Source: an uncultured Eudoraea sp. (GTDB lineage Bacteria > Bacteroidota > Bacteroidia > Flavobacteriales > Flavobacteriaceae). Taken from it: 64,000 nucleotides of DNA. A model generated the notes under the pieces. It was not told where the DNA came from and did not search any database. It worked only from the letters and a program-made list of their open reading frames with translations. Position 1 is the stretch's first letter; every line of letters starts with the position of its first letter. A program made the translations under genes and the position numbers. The stretch is taken from the NCBI RefSeq assembly GCF_947490415.1, contig NZ_CANLGX010000002.1, positions 1 through 64,000 on the forward strand, given 5' to 3'. Positions 17,815 to 26,821 of this stretch are shown here, piece by piece.

Positions 17815-18851
17815 TTTGAGGTTAAAAGATTTGGGTTGAATAGTAAATTAAGCACGAAAGTATTGCTTTTGAATCTTTGACGGGCCCTATAGTCAAATCC
17901 ATATTTGAAGTTGATCATCATTCGCTCACTAATGGGCCAATAGCTCACGTTGAAAAAGAGGACACTTTTTTTGTCGTGATAGCTTGGGTCCCAAAATACA
18001 TCTTCACCCCTGTCATCACTTACCTGCCAGTTGTGTCCACCAAATATCCCGACTTCAAACTTTGTGGATAAAAACTGGCTGACTCCATATTCCAAAGTCA
18101 AACGATCCCCTGGCCTAAGGTCAGAATCCTTTGCCTTCGAGTTCTTTTCATAGGTCAGACCCAGCATGAAAGCAGTCGACTTGTTCTCAACAGGGTAATA
18201 ATATCCAAATCCCTGGAATTGGTGAGTCCAGTAACCCAGGCCTATATTGTCATCTGCGCCTGTTTCGTATCGGCCTGTGGGCGCATATATGGTATAGGTG
18301 GTGGTGAAGTCCATTTTACTGCCTCCCCAGCTCAATCCGAGGGGTACGAAGATCAGGTCACCAAATCCCGAAACCCTTGTGGAGATTTCCCGGGTGTATG
18401 TGGTATCCAGCACAATTCCAGGCCTTTCTGTGACCATCGATACCTCGGCAGTAACGTAATTTGGAGCGATCCCAACGATGTATCTTGCGTTGCCAAGGAA
18501 GGAGATTTGAGGCGATGCCCAAGCGACAACGGGGGCACTACCGAAACCATTCAGACCGGGCTCAACTTCAACATCCGGAAGTGAAGGATGCAGATCACTC
18601 AAAGGAATGTTTTTAAATTCCTTTCCATCCCTGTCAACGTACGTGTTGCTGCTCACGGCAAAGTTATACCATAAAAAGAACAACCCCGAGGGAGGATGAG
18701 CCATGTCCCTTGTACTTAAAAGTCCCGGATAGTAATGACCGGACTGCATGGGTGATGCCTGCTGGGCGATAACATTTGTGCTCGATATGAAAATGAAAAG
18801 GACGCAACTCTTTAGTACTAGCCCTGACCATCGAAAAAAATTCTTTTTCAT
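17811..18851 (-). CDS. Outer-membrane transporter, SphA/MetA-pathway (phenol degradation) type
   Basis: 346 residues with a signal peptide ending near VIAQQ (residue 30). The rest is rich in alternating aromatic beta strands (for example LGYWTHQFQGFGYYYP) typical of the transporter family annotated as putative MetA-pathway of phenol degradation, an outer-membrane barrel. It probably lets a small hydrophobic or sulfated substrate through the outer membrane. It lies 103 bases after the large sulfatase on the same strand, and its stop overlaps the start of the DUF1254-like remnant. By eye its base composition is more GC-rich than that of the core genes. Confidence 0.7.
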   Translation of the reverse strand: MKKNFFRWSGLVLKSCVLFIFISSTNVIAQQASPMQSGHYYPGLLSTRDMAHPPSGLFFLWYNFAVSSNTYVDRDGKEFKNIPLSDLHPSLPDVEVEPGLNGFGSAPVVAWASPQISFLGNARYIVGIAPNYVTAEVSMVTERPGIVLDTTYTREISTRVSGFGDLIFVPLGLSWGGSKMDFTTTYTIYAPTGRYETGADDNIGLGYWTHQFQGFGYYYPVENKSTAFMLGLTYEKNSKAKDSDLRPGDRLTLEYGVSQFLSTKFEVGIFGGHNWQVSDDRGEDVFWDPSYHDKKSVLFFNVSYWPISERMMINFKYGFDYRARQRFKSNTFVLNLLFNPNLLTSK

Positions 18852-18915
18852 TCTGTATTGATTATACTCCTCTATGTGTATTTCGCAATCATATGGAATA
18901 ATCCTTTTAGTACTT

Positions 18916-18943
18916 ATTGATGATAGATCTATAGATCATCAAT
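18916..18943 (-). other. Intercistronic hairpin
   Basis: ATTGATGAT (18916-18924) and ATCATCAAT (18935-18943) pair perfectly over 9 bp. It lies between the large sulfatase and the transporter gene and lacks a T-run, so it may be an RNA processing or stability element rather than a terminator. Confidence 0.5.
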
Positions 18944-18954
18944 CTATTTGAAGA

Positions 18955-21345
18955 CTATTCGGGAATACTGATTGTTACCTTGTTGACATGACCAGTGAAT
19001 CTCGAGTCTTCCAAATCCTTAAAGACTTCATTCGCTACCTGTGTAGCATCATCCATTCCAACATCTGCAGTTTCATCTCCTGAGAAAACAGCAGGTTCGG
19101 TTTTATCGACACGACCTTCAGCAACTTTTTTACCATCTACATATAGTATAGCATTACCTCCTTTACCAGTCCCACCACCATCATAATCAAACTGTAGCTT
19201 GATTTCGGCTTTGGGGCCTGTTAATCTTGTGTCAGACTTGATTGTATAACTTTCCAAACCGAAATAATTGTACGTGTAGGTAGGTTTACCATTATCCATG
19301 TAAACAGCCCAGCCACCGAATTTACCTCCTTGACAGAGAATAATCCCTCGGTCATTGCCTTTAAGGTTTACATCAGCAACGATGGTTTTTGATTTGTTTT
19401 TCACATTCAAAAAGGCATTTTCCATGATACCTTCCATCCCATGAGACAAGGTAAGTGATTTACGGTCGCCCATTAGATCAGGTCTTCCGGCAAGTTCAGC
19501 ATTGAATCTTTCATACAAGCGATCATCCAATGGATATACATTATTGGCAATAGCTTCTTTTTCAAACAACGCTTTCATTTCTTCCAGCTTCTCAGGATAT
19601 TCCGCAGCCAGGTTATTGGTAAGGCTAAAGTCTTCTTTAACATTGTACAGATCCCAAACATCTTCCTGCAACGTATTGAGTGGCTTATTTTTCCATGCCG
19701 GTCTGTGAATCACGCGTGCCAGCCACCCCTCATGATAGATGCCTCTATTTCCTGCGATTTCAAAATATTGAGTGGTATGGCGCTCAGTAGCATTTGCATC
19801 TTCAATGGCATAAAGCATGCTTACACCATCCATTGGCTTTTGCTCCACCCCATTAATTGTTTTAGGAACTGGCAGCTTAGTTGCTTCCAATATTGTTGGA
19901 ACTACATCATTTACATGGCTAAACTGGGTTCTGATTTCTCCTTTTGCACTGAAACCTTTTGGCCAGTGTATTACTACGCCATTTCGTGTACCTCCAAAAT
20001 CACCAGCAATCTGCTTGGTCCATGAAAAAGGAGCGTTGGTTGCAACAGCCCAACCAGCAGACATATGAGGGAAAGAATTAGGTCCGCCCCAATCATCGCC
20101 GCGCTTCAACATCCCATCAATCGTTTCTGCACCAAATATTCCATTAAGGCTTACTAACTCGTTATAGGTTCCTTGCATACCGCCCTCAGCACTTGAGCCA
20201 TTATCTCCCATGACATATACAAAGAGGGTATTATCTAATTCGCCTATCTCGTCAATGGCATTCACTAATCGCCCTACTTCAACATCGGTATGTTCAACAA
20301 AACCGGCAAAAACTTCCATTTGAATTGCAAATAACTTTTTCTCATTTGCACTTAACGATTCCCAGTCTTTAATGTCCTCGGGTATTGGAGCTAATTCGGC
20401 ATCTTGAGGTATTATACCCAATTTTTTCTGTCGTGCAATGGTTTCTTCTCTTAGTTTTTGCCAACCATCATCAAATTTCCCATTGTATTTATCTATCCAT
20501 TCTTTAGGAGCATGGTGAGGGGCATGAACAGCACCTGGTGCATAATAGATCATAAATGGTTTGTCAGGTGTTAAGGCTTGTTGGAATTTCACCCACTTAA
20601 TTGCCTCATTTGTCATGTCAGTGGTAAAATGATAATCGGGATCATCTTTTTTATGAACCTTAGTAACACCGTCGAAAATTACGGGATCCCATTGATTGGT
20701 CTCACCGCCAATAAAACCATAAAATTTATCAAAGCCGGAGTTTGTCGGCCAACGAAAGTAAGGACCGGAAACAGAAACTTCCCAGGTAGCTGTTTCGTGC
20801 CATTTACCAAAGGCTGCTGTACTATAGCCATTTTGGCGTAATATCTCAGCGCCGTATTTTGCATTATCTGGTCGTATACCCTGGTTGCCAGGGAAACCAG
20901 TGGCTATTTCCATTACCGAACCAACATTCACATTGTGGTGATTTCGTCCCGCAAGCAATGCTGCTCTTGTAGGTGAACAGAGGGCGGTGGTATGAAACTG
21001 ATTAAACCTGACACCATTATCGGCCAGACGATCAAACGTTGGTGTATTTATGGCTCCGCCGTAAGTAGAAGTTGCTCCAAAACCAATGTCATCAATTAAA
21101 ACCACAACCACATTAGGGGCACCTTCTGGCGCCTTCACTTCAAAACGTTCAGGTTTGGTTGCATTCCTTGCATCCATTTCTGTAATGGCAGCCATAGCCG
21201 GAGGCTGGATAGGTAAATTGGTTCGGTCTAATTTGTCCTTTTCCCCTTTTGAAACATTTTCAGCTGTATTAGACTGATCGTTACAACCGGCTACTAACAC
21301 CTGAAGTAAACCTGCTGTCAATAAGACAATTATTGAAGTTTTCAT
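18955..21345 (-). CDS. Type I arylsulfatase, lipoprotein, with C-terminal beta domain
   Basis: 796 residues. A lipoprotein signal ends at LVAGC (Cys21). The sulfatase core has the metal-binding pair Asp85-Asp86 in LIDDIGFG and the formylglycine motif CSPTR with Cys123, followed by AALLAGR. After about residue 620 comes a jelly-roll-like beta domain (laminin-G-like FGGWAVYMDNG and DGKKVAEG). The cysteine must be converted to formylglycine by a maturase that is not in this window. It hydrolyses a sulfate ester in the periplasm or on the surface; the substrate cannot be told. It follows the smaller sulfatase and barrel gene on the same strand. Confidence 0.88.
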   Translation of the reverse strand: MKTSIIVLLTAGLLQVLVAGCNDQSNTAENVSKGEKDKLDRTNLPIQPPAMAAITEMDARNATKPERFEVKAPEGAPNVVVVLIDDIGFGATSTYGGAINTPTFDRLADNGVRFNQFHTTALCSPTRAALLAGRNHHNVNVGSVMEIATGFPGNQGIRPDNAKYGAEILRQNGYSTAAFGKWHETATWEVSVSGPYFRWPTNSGFDKFYGFIGGETNQWDPVIFDGVTKVHKKDDPDYHFTTDMTNEAIKWVKFQQALTPDKPFMIYYAPGAVHAPHHAPKEWIDKYNGKFDDGWQKLREETIARQKKLGIIPQDAELAPIPEDIKDWESLSANEKKLFAIQMEVFAGFVEHTDVEVGRLVNAIDEIGELDNTLFVYVMGDNGSSAEGGMQGTYNELVSLNGIFGAETIDGMLKRGDDWGGPNSFPHMSAGWAVATNAPFSWTKQIAGDFGGTRNGVVIHWPKGFSAKGEIRTQFSHVNDVVPTILEATKLPVPKTINGVEQKPMDGVSMLYAIEDANATERHTTQYFEIAGNRGIYHEGWLARVIHRPAWKNKPLNTLQEDVWDLYNVKEDFSLTNNLAAEYPEKLEEMKALFEKEAIANNVYPLDDRLYERFNAELAGRPDLMGDRKSLTLSHGMEGIMENAFLNVKNKSKTIVADVNLKGNDRGIILCQGGKFGGWAVYMDNGKPTYTYNYFGLESYTIKSDTRLTGPKAEIKLQFDYDGGGTGKGGNAILYVDGKKVAEGRVDKTEPAVFSGDETADVGMDDATQVANEVFKDLEDSRFTGHVNKVTISIPE

Positions 21346-21420
21346 TTAAAAGATTTTTAAGTTAATGCTATTGCTTTAGTTAAAGATTCTATGTCCGATA
21401 TTACATCATTGTTCAAAGTT

Positions 21421-22260
21421 TTATCTCCAAACGAACTTAAGTCCACCCTCGAAGTTCCAGTCGTATGGTCTGTCGCCTCCAAGACCGAGCCCTGGTCTCA
21501 CATACACGCTGGCTCCGGGCAGGGGTTTTATCATATAACCCCATTCCAGTTCTATTAAGGTGGGGTAGGCGTCTCCCTTATGATCAATCACAACCTGGGG
21601 GTCAACGATAAGCCAATTTGAGCCTTTGCCGAGAATCCATACAAAGTACAAATCAATCTGACTGCGACTAATTTCATTATTCTCACCTCCATCGACATCA
21701 AACAAATACTGGTATCCGGGTGCGAATAGACTTCCCTTTCCTAATAAGCCGGGGAAAACAAAGAATAATGTAGGAGCAAGCACATTGGACCCGAATCCAA
21801 GTGCGTCATTGCTTGAGGTGTTAAAAGTAGCTTCCAGTCCCGGAACGATGATGAGGTTTTTGCTTCCATAGGCCATCCACAAAATACGAGCGTCTATGTC
21901 ACCGATTCCAGAGACGTTTGAATTATTGAATAAGCCCTCTCCGGGAGTGTCCAAATTCAGGTCCCGGTAACGGAAACGCATCCTGGCTCCGAATTTTTTC
22001 CCAAGATCATGAACCAGACCTTCATTCTCAATGCCGGCAACTTTAGCCACATCTCTACCCAACGGCCAGCGAAATTCAAGGACATTTGTTAAATAGGACC
22101 CATTCGAATTTGGTAGTTTCGCCATTTCAAAATAGAATCTCGCATCGTAAGTGAAGTTAGCGGGATTGGTTCCGGTATTATCTTTTTCTTCCTGGGCATA
22201 TCCAACACTGAATGTAAATAAACCAATCAGTAGAAGGATTGTAAACTTAATTAAATTCAT
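21421..22260 (-). CDS. Outer-membrane beta-barrel protein of the sulfatase locus
   Basis: 279 residues. A signal peptide ends at GYAQ (residue 22). The mature part is made of amphipathic strands with frequent Tyr, Trp, Phe and Gly, and ends in FVWR, an aromatic-rich C-terminal strand as in barrels. It resembles transporter-like barrels of unknown substrate. It sits between two sulfatase genes, 23 bases after the upstream one, so it likely imports or exports the same compound. No catalytic motif was seen. Confidence 0.65.
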   Translation of the reverse strand: MNLIKFTILLLIGLFTFSVGYAQEEKDNTGTNPANFTYDARFYFEMAKLPNSNGSYLTNVLEFRWPLGRDVAKVAGIENEGLVHDLGKKFGARMRFRYRDLNLDTPGEGLFNNSNVSGIGDIDARILWMAYGSKNLIIVPGLEATFNTSSNDALGFGSNVLAPTLFFVFPGLLGKGSLFAPGYQYLFDVDGGENNEISRSQIDLYFVWILGKGSNWLIVDPQVVIDHKGDAYPTLIELEWGYMIKPLPGASVYVRPGLGLGGDRPYDWNFEGGLKFVWR

Positions 22261-22283
22261 TTCTAAGGATATAAATTAACGCA

Positions 22284-23711
22284 TTAATTCTCCGGTTTAT
22301 ATGGATCTTTTTGTCCTGTCTTAATGCCGGGATATTTTTTTAAAGAAATTATATGTTCTGTTAGTTGACCAAGCGCAGCTTTAGGAACCCAGGTATGGGG
22401 AAAGAGTACATTGTTTTTTTCTTGCGGGTCGGTATAGAGATTGTAAACCCTTGGCATGGTGTAGGTATCTAATTTACCATTCCATGCACTTTGTTCTTTA
22501 AAATGAAGTTTCCAATTTTTCCATTTTACCGCAAAAATATCATTACCCATATAAACAATAAATCCATCACGCCCCGATTCCTTTCTCTCTCCCAAAAAGA
22601 AATCAGACATTTCAATGCCATCAATAACACGATCTTCCGGAATGCTACCTCCTGTTATTTTTGCTAATGTTGGAAATAAATCCATAGCATGCACTATTTC
22701 ATCGCTCACAGAATTAGCCTGAACTTTATTAGGCCAGCGTATAACAAAGGGAACACGCAATGCGCCTTCAAAACTTGAAAACAAGGTGCTTCTCCATGGT
22801 CCAGCTGAACCGTTGATAGCGCCTTCAATAGTAATGCTGGTGTTTTGAAAATCAAGAGCTTCAGGTCCATTATCGGCAGTAAAAATAAATATGGTATTTT
22901 CAGCTATACCTAACTTATCAATTTTTGCGAGTAATTCACCTGTATAATCATCAATTTGTGTTAACAAGTCAGCCCAGGGGCCATTGCCGGTTTTGCCATC
23001 ATAATCAGGATGTGGCATGGTTGGAAAGTGAGTGGCTGTATAGGGCAAATAAATAAAGAAGGGCTTTTCAGCTTTTGTCTGGCGCTCCATGAAATCCATT
23101 GCTTTATCTGTTAAATCCCTATCAATTAATGGTCTATAATCTAAACGATAAGGTCTTACTTTCTTAGGAGTTTCCCCTTTTTTAGCTTCCATTACATACG
23201 TTTCCGGTAGCCCACTTTCAGCAAAACCACCCAAAGAAGTATAAGCTGACTCATCAGTAGAATTTGGAATTCCATACCATTCATCAAAGCCCTGATCGGT
23301 TGGGAACCTGCCTTCTGTTCTACCCAGATGCCATTTACCATACATTCCGGTAGCATAACCTACATCTGAGAGCATTTCGGCCATAGTTATTTCCCATTTT
23401 ACCAGACCATATATACCTTCTCCCAAAGGAACGGTTGCGTTTCCACTTCGGATAGCATATCGCCCCGTCATTATAGCGGACCGGGAAGGAGTACATTGTA
23501 CTTCCACATTAAAATTAGTTAAGCGTAAACCTTCAGAGGCTAGTTTATCAAGTTTTGGTGTTGGTGCCCCGCGGGTTATACCTCCTCCATTAAAACCAGG
23601 CTCTCCATAACCAAAATTGTCAAGGAATACCAGAACAATATTCGGTTTTTCCTGCGCAAGAGAACTTATAGTACAAAAAAAAGTCAAAATTAAAGTTGCT
23701 AAAGTCTTCAT
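22284..23711 (-). CDS. Type I sulfatase, secreted
   Basis: 475 residues. A signal peptide ends at SLAQ (residue 20). The formylglycine motif CTPSR has Cys73, followed by SAIMTGRYAIRSG. The first metal site reads Asp31-Asn32 (FLDNFGYG) where most sulfatases have Asp-Asp, a known but less common variant. A later FTADNGPE holds further metal ligands. First gene of a four-gene minus-strand unit (sulfatase, barrel, sulfatase, transporter). The AraC gene upstream is a likely regulator. Substrate not known; marine algal polysaccharide or small aryl sulfates are both possible. Confidence 0.88.
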   Translation of the reverse strand: MKTLATLILTFFCTISSLAQEKPNIVLVFLDNFGYGEPGFNGGGITRGAPTPKLDKLASEGLRLTNFNVEVQCTPSRSAIMTGRYAIRSGNATVPLGEGIYGLVKWEITMAEMLSDVGYATGMYGKWHLGRTEGRFPTDQGFDEWYGIPNSTDESAYTSLGGFAESGLPETYVMEAKKGETPKKVRPYRLDYRPLIDRDLTDKAMDFMERQTKAEKPFFIYLPYTATHFPTMPHPDYDGKTGNGPWADLLTQIDDYTGELLAKIDKLGIAENTIFIFTADNGPEALDFQNTSITIEGAINGSAGPWRSTLFSSFEGALRVPFVIRWPNKVQANSVSDEIVHAMDLFPTLAKITGGSIPEDRVIDGIEMSDFFLGERKESGRDGFIVYMGNDIFAVKWKNWKLHFKEQSAWNGKLDTYTMPRVYNLYTDPQEKNNVLFPHTWVPKAALGQLTEHIISLKKYPGIKTGQKDPYKPEN

Positions 23712-23839
23712 GGGAATATGATTTTTATAAATACAAAGCTCAAGTTAACAAGTTCTTAACGAAGTAGGTATTTAAAAACCGAAAATAAGTATCAAAAAAA
23801 CGAACGGATTATATGCTAAAATGTTTAAAGAAGAACTAA

Positions 23840-24811
23840 TCAAAAGAAATTATTTTTGGTCAATTCAACTGTTGAGGATGGTAATTCTCCAAAAAGATTT
23901 CTATAATCTCTGCTGAAACTGCTCATATTTGTAAACCCGGCGTTAAAAGCAATCTTTTTAATCAAAGATTCACCCTTCGAGTTAAGAATAGCCAATCTTG
24001 CCCTATGCAGTTTTCTTTCTTTAAGAAACTGCATGGGTGTGTAATTCCGGTGTTTTCTAAAAATTAACTGCAGATTGCGGGGTGTAGTATTTACTTTTTC
24101 AGCAATTTCATGAATACTAAAATAAATTTCCGGATTTGCATCAATCAGCATCTCGACATTCTTCAAAAATTTTATGTCAGGAGACACTTTTTGTTTTATT
24201 TTAACCTGCATAAAATCCGCAATTATTTCAGTCAGAAACAATTTTGCTACTTCCTTTACACTTGACATGAAATGTAACGATTCTCCAAGATGAGGATAGC
24301 ATTTTAAAGCACTCATTTTACTTAAAATAAGGTTGTAAATCAGCTTGACCTTACTATTTGATTTGTTCATTTCAATACTGGATATATCAACACTCTTAAT
24401 ATTATAATTTTTTAGCAAGAGGGATTCAATCTCATCATAGCTCATTGTAATGATTAAATCATTAACTAAACTGGTTTCAGTGGCATATTTTATGGAATCT
24501 GCGGGTAAGAATAGGCACCCTCTTTCAGGGGTGCATTCACTAAACAGTTTATTCGAAACATAAGTCGTATATTTCCCCTTAAAGGGGATGGAAAAGACAC
24601 AGGATCTTAGGTTGATAATCTCTAACTCTGCCAGATTCTTAGTCTTATTATTGCCTAAATAAAATCCTTTGGATAGTACGCCATGACCCTCAGAACTAAA
24701 ATTATTTGAAAGCACTCTTGACTTTACCAATGATCCCGGAAGCAAAAATTCCAAGGACTTGGAAAACTGCTCCGCAGAGTCTGTATATTCTGTCAAAATG
24801 TAATTTTCCAT
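23840..24811 (-). CDS. AraC-family transcriptional regulator
   Basis: 323 residues. The C-terminal 100 form a double helix-turn-helix AraC domain (FSIHEIAEKVNTTPRNLQLIFRKH, split by the reader, and IAFNAGFTNMSSFSRDYRNLFG). The N-terminal 200 residues resemble the cupin-like sensor half of RipA/FeaR-type regulators without a clear ligand clue. It lies just upstream of and on the same strand as the sulfatase unit (128-bp gap), so it is inferred to control it. A palindrome at 25133-25156 lies far upstream. Confidence 0.85.
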   Translation of the reverse strand: MENYILTEYTDSAEQFSKSLEFLLPGSLVKSRVLSNNFSSEGHGVLSKGFYLGNNKTKNLAELEIINLRSCVFSIPFKGKYTTYVSNKLFSECTPERGCLFLPADSIKYATETSLVNDLIITMSYDEIESLLLKNYNIKSVDISSIEMNKSNSKVKLIYNLILSKMSALKCYPHLGESLHFMSSVKEVAKLFLTEIIADFMQVKIKQKVSPDIKFLKNVEMLIDANPEIYFSIHEIAEKVNTTPRNLQLIFRKHRNYTPMQFLKERKLHRARLAILNSKGESLIKKIAFNAGFTNMSSFSRDYRNLFGELPSSTVELTKNNFF

Positions 24812-25356
24812 AAGAGCAAATCAACTTTCCCAAATTTAATAATTCTTAGAAACTTCAAATTATCGCATGATTCAACGTGATATGTCGCTGGTGTTGAATG
24901 GATCCTAATGAAATCAAATTATAATTGTTAGAAGTTGTTCAATTTTATTCATAAAAGAAGATACAAAAAAAATGACCACCGATAACTAAAATCTTATGAA
25001 CTTGGGTTACTCGTAACTGAGATAGAAGTAAAAACGAAAAAAGTGTGTAAGTTACATTATTATGTCTGAACTATATGTTCACTTAAGGTTTGAAAATTAT
25101 TCTAATAGTTATTTATTAAGACTTATTTATTAATTTGGTGAGTATATTCACCAAATAACCTTACTTATGGTGAATTAAAACACTAATAAGTCATGATAGA
25201 GCGGCCTTTAGAGCAGAAAATAGTTCAAAAAACAAATATGACGCGCATACGTCTTCTAATTTTCTACCATATCTAAGGCCTTCGTCCACCAAAATGGCTA
25301 CATGAAAGCGAGGCAGGCAATCTAACATGATCAGTTTTCGGATGGGTATTTATATT
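24812..25356. other. 545-bp intergenic region, no gene recognised
   Basis: AT-rich DNA between the AraC start and the end of the RND operon. It holds the palindrome at 25133-25156 and a third TGGTGA half-like copy near 25170. A 45-codon minus-strand frame (25191-25328) has no recognisable similarity and is not called. No clear terminator for the efflux operon was found. Confidence 0.5.
25133..25156. promoter_or_regulatory. 24-bp palindromic operator
   Basis: ATTTGGTGA (25133-25141) and TCACCAAAT (25148-25156) form a perfect 9-bp dyad with a 6-base spacer, the size of a TetR- or MarR-type operator. It is 320 bp upstream of the AraC start and 200 bp past the outer-membrane efflux gene. Its target is unclear. 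Confidence 0.55.
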
Positions 25357-26820
25357 TTATTCTTCCAGAGCAGCATTTGCAGCGGCATTCATTTCTTCTT
25401 CAGACAACCATCCGCCCCCTAATGCCTTGTAAAGATTAACATAAGAATTGAAAAGTTTTTGAGTGGTTTCAGACAGACTTAATTCTGCTTCAAAGGCTTG
25501 TCGCTGGCTTTCAATTAATTCTAAAAAACTGGTAACGCCTTTGTCGTACCTCTCTCCCGATAAATACTGGGCGTTCTGAGCTGCCGCAACATGATCTGTT
25601 CTGGCCTGTCTTTCTTCTTTTAAAGTGCTAATTGCAATAAGGGCATCCTCTACTTCCCGGAAGGCTGTAATCACAGTACGTTCGTATTCATAAAGGACCT
25701 GTTCGGTTATCTTACGTTCAATTTCTACGCGCCTTTTATTTTTACCGAATTCAAACAAGGGACCTAAAACACTTCCCCCAATAGCAAATGCCGCCGGATT
25801 GGAAGTCAACGTTGAGATATCATTGCTTGCTACTCCCAGCAGTCCCGTAAGACTGATTGAAGGAAATCTTCGGGCGACCGCTACACCAATACGAGCTGTC
25901 TGCGCATGCAACAAAGCTTCAACCTCTAGGATGTCAGGACGTCTTTCCATCAGCATCGAAGGGAGGCCCACGGGAATATCGGGGGGAAGTTGTTGCTCGC
26001 TTAACTCCACCCCTGTTGCAATGGGGCCTGGGCTTCTGCCTAATAAAATACCTAAAGCATTCTCTGTCTGGGCGACGGATCTTTGGAAAAGAGGAACAGC
26101 GGAGGCGGCAATGGCCCTTTGAATTTGCGCCTGGTTTAAATCAATTTCCGCGACAATACCGCTATTATATCTGGCCTGGATGATGTTTAATGAAGCTTGT
26201 CTTAATTCTAAGGTTTTTCTGGAAATATACTCCCGCCATTTAAAGTCCAGTAGCTGATAATAGGTGGTGGCAATAGCTGATATCAGGCCTATTTGTACCG
26301 TGCGCTGCCCGTATTCTGTAGCTACCAATTCTGCTTTTGCCGCTTCATTTGCCCGTCTGAATTTCCCCCAAAAATCCAGTTCCCAACTCAAGGTGCCAAA
26401 TCCTGTAAAAATATTGCTGGCCCCAAAATCTTGTGTTGGAGCCCCAGCTATTACATTGCCTCTTTGGGCTCCTAAATTATAACCAATTTTTGGGCCAAGA
26501 TCTGCTTTGGTAAAGCCCAATTGTGCCATGGCCTGATCTATCCTTGAAGAGGCGATAAGGGCATCTTTGTTTTCCTCTAAACCAATTTCAATTAAATCGG
26601 CCAAAACAGGATCATCAAACAATTCCCACCAACTGATATTGAGCACAGAATCGGTCATTGCCAATTGAATACTGTCATAGCGGTAAACTGCCGTGGAGTC
26701 TATTTCTGTTCTTTGCGTTTTAAAAGCTGGGCCTACCTTACAGGCATTAAATAAAAAGAGGGTACTTAAAGCAATAAGTATAAAGGAAATTTTGGTTTTC
26801 ATTTCTTTTATCTTTTTCAT
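25357..26820 (-). CDS. RND efflux outer-membrane factor (TolC/OprM, NodT family)
   Basis: 487 residues (481 if the second ATG at 26802 is used). A lipoprotein signal ends at FLFNAC. Two internal repeats of the outer-membrane efflux protein domain follow (about 65-260 and 280-475), rich in long alpha-helical stretches with the NodT signature QAQIQ and LLGRSPG. It forms the outer-membrane duct of a tripartite pump with the two genes upstream. The start is 1 base after the pump stop, so translation is coupled. Confidence 0.92.
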   Translation of the reverse strand: MKKIKEMKTKISFILIALSTLFLFNACKVGPAFKTQRTEIDSTAVYRYDSIQLAMTDSVLNISWWELFDDPVLADLIEIGLEENKDALIASSRIDQAMAQLGFTKADLGPKIGYNLGAQRGNVIAGAPTQDFGASNIFTGFGTLSWELDFWGKFRRANEAAKAELVATEYGQRTVQIGLISAIATTYYQLLDFKWREYISRKTLELRQASLNIIQARYNSGIVAEIDLNQAQIQRAIAASAVPLFQRSVAQTENALGILLGRSPGPIATGVELSEQQLPPDIPVGLPSMLMERRPDILEVEALLHAQTARIGVAVARRFPSISLTGLLGVASNDISTLTSNPAAFAIGGSVLGPLFEFGKNKRRVEIERKITEQVLYEYERTVITAFREVEDALIAISTLKEERQARTDHVAAAQNAQYLSGERYDKGVTSFLELIESQRQAFEAELSLSETTQKLFNSYVNLYKALGGGWLSEEEMNAAANAALEE

Positions 26821-26821
26821 C

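Noticed and set aside
25191-25328. 45-codon minus-strand frame between the AraC gene and the efflux operon
   Set aside because: No recognisable domain, no promoter or coupling, and an arginine- and cysteine-scattered composition without family resemblance.
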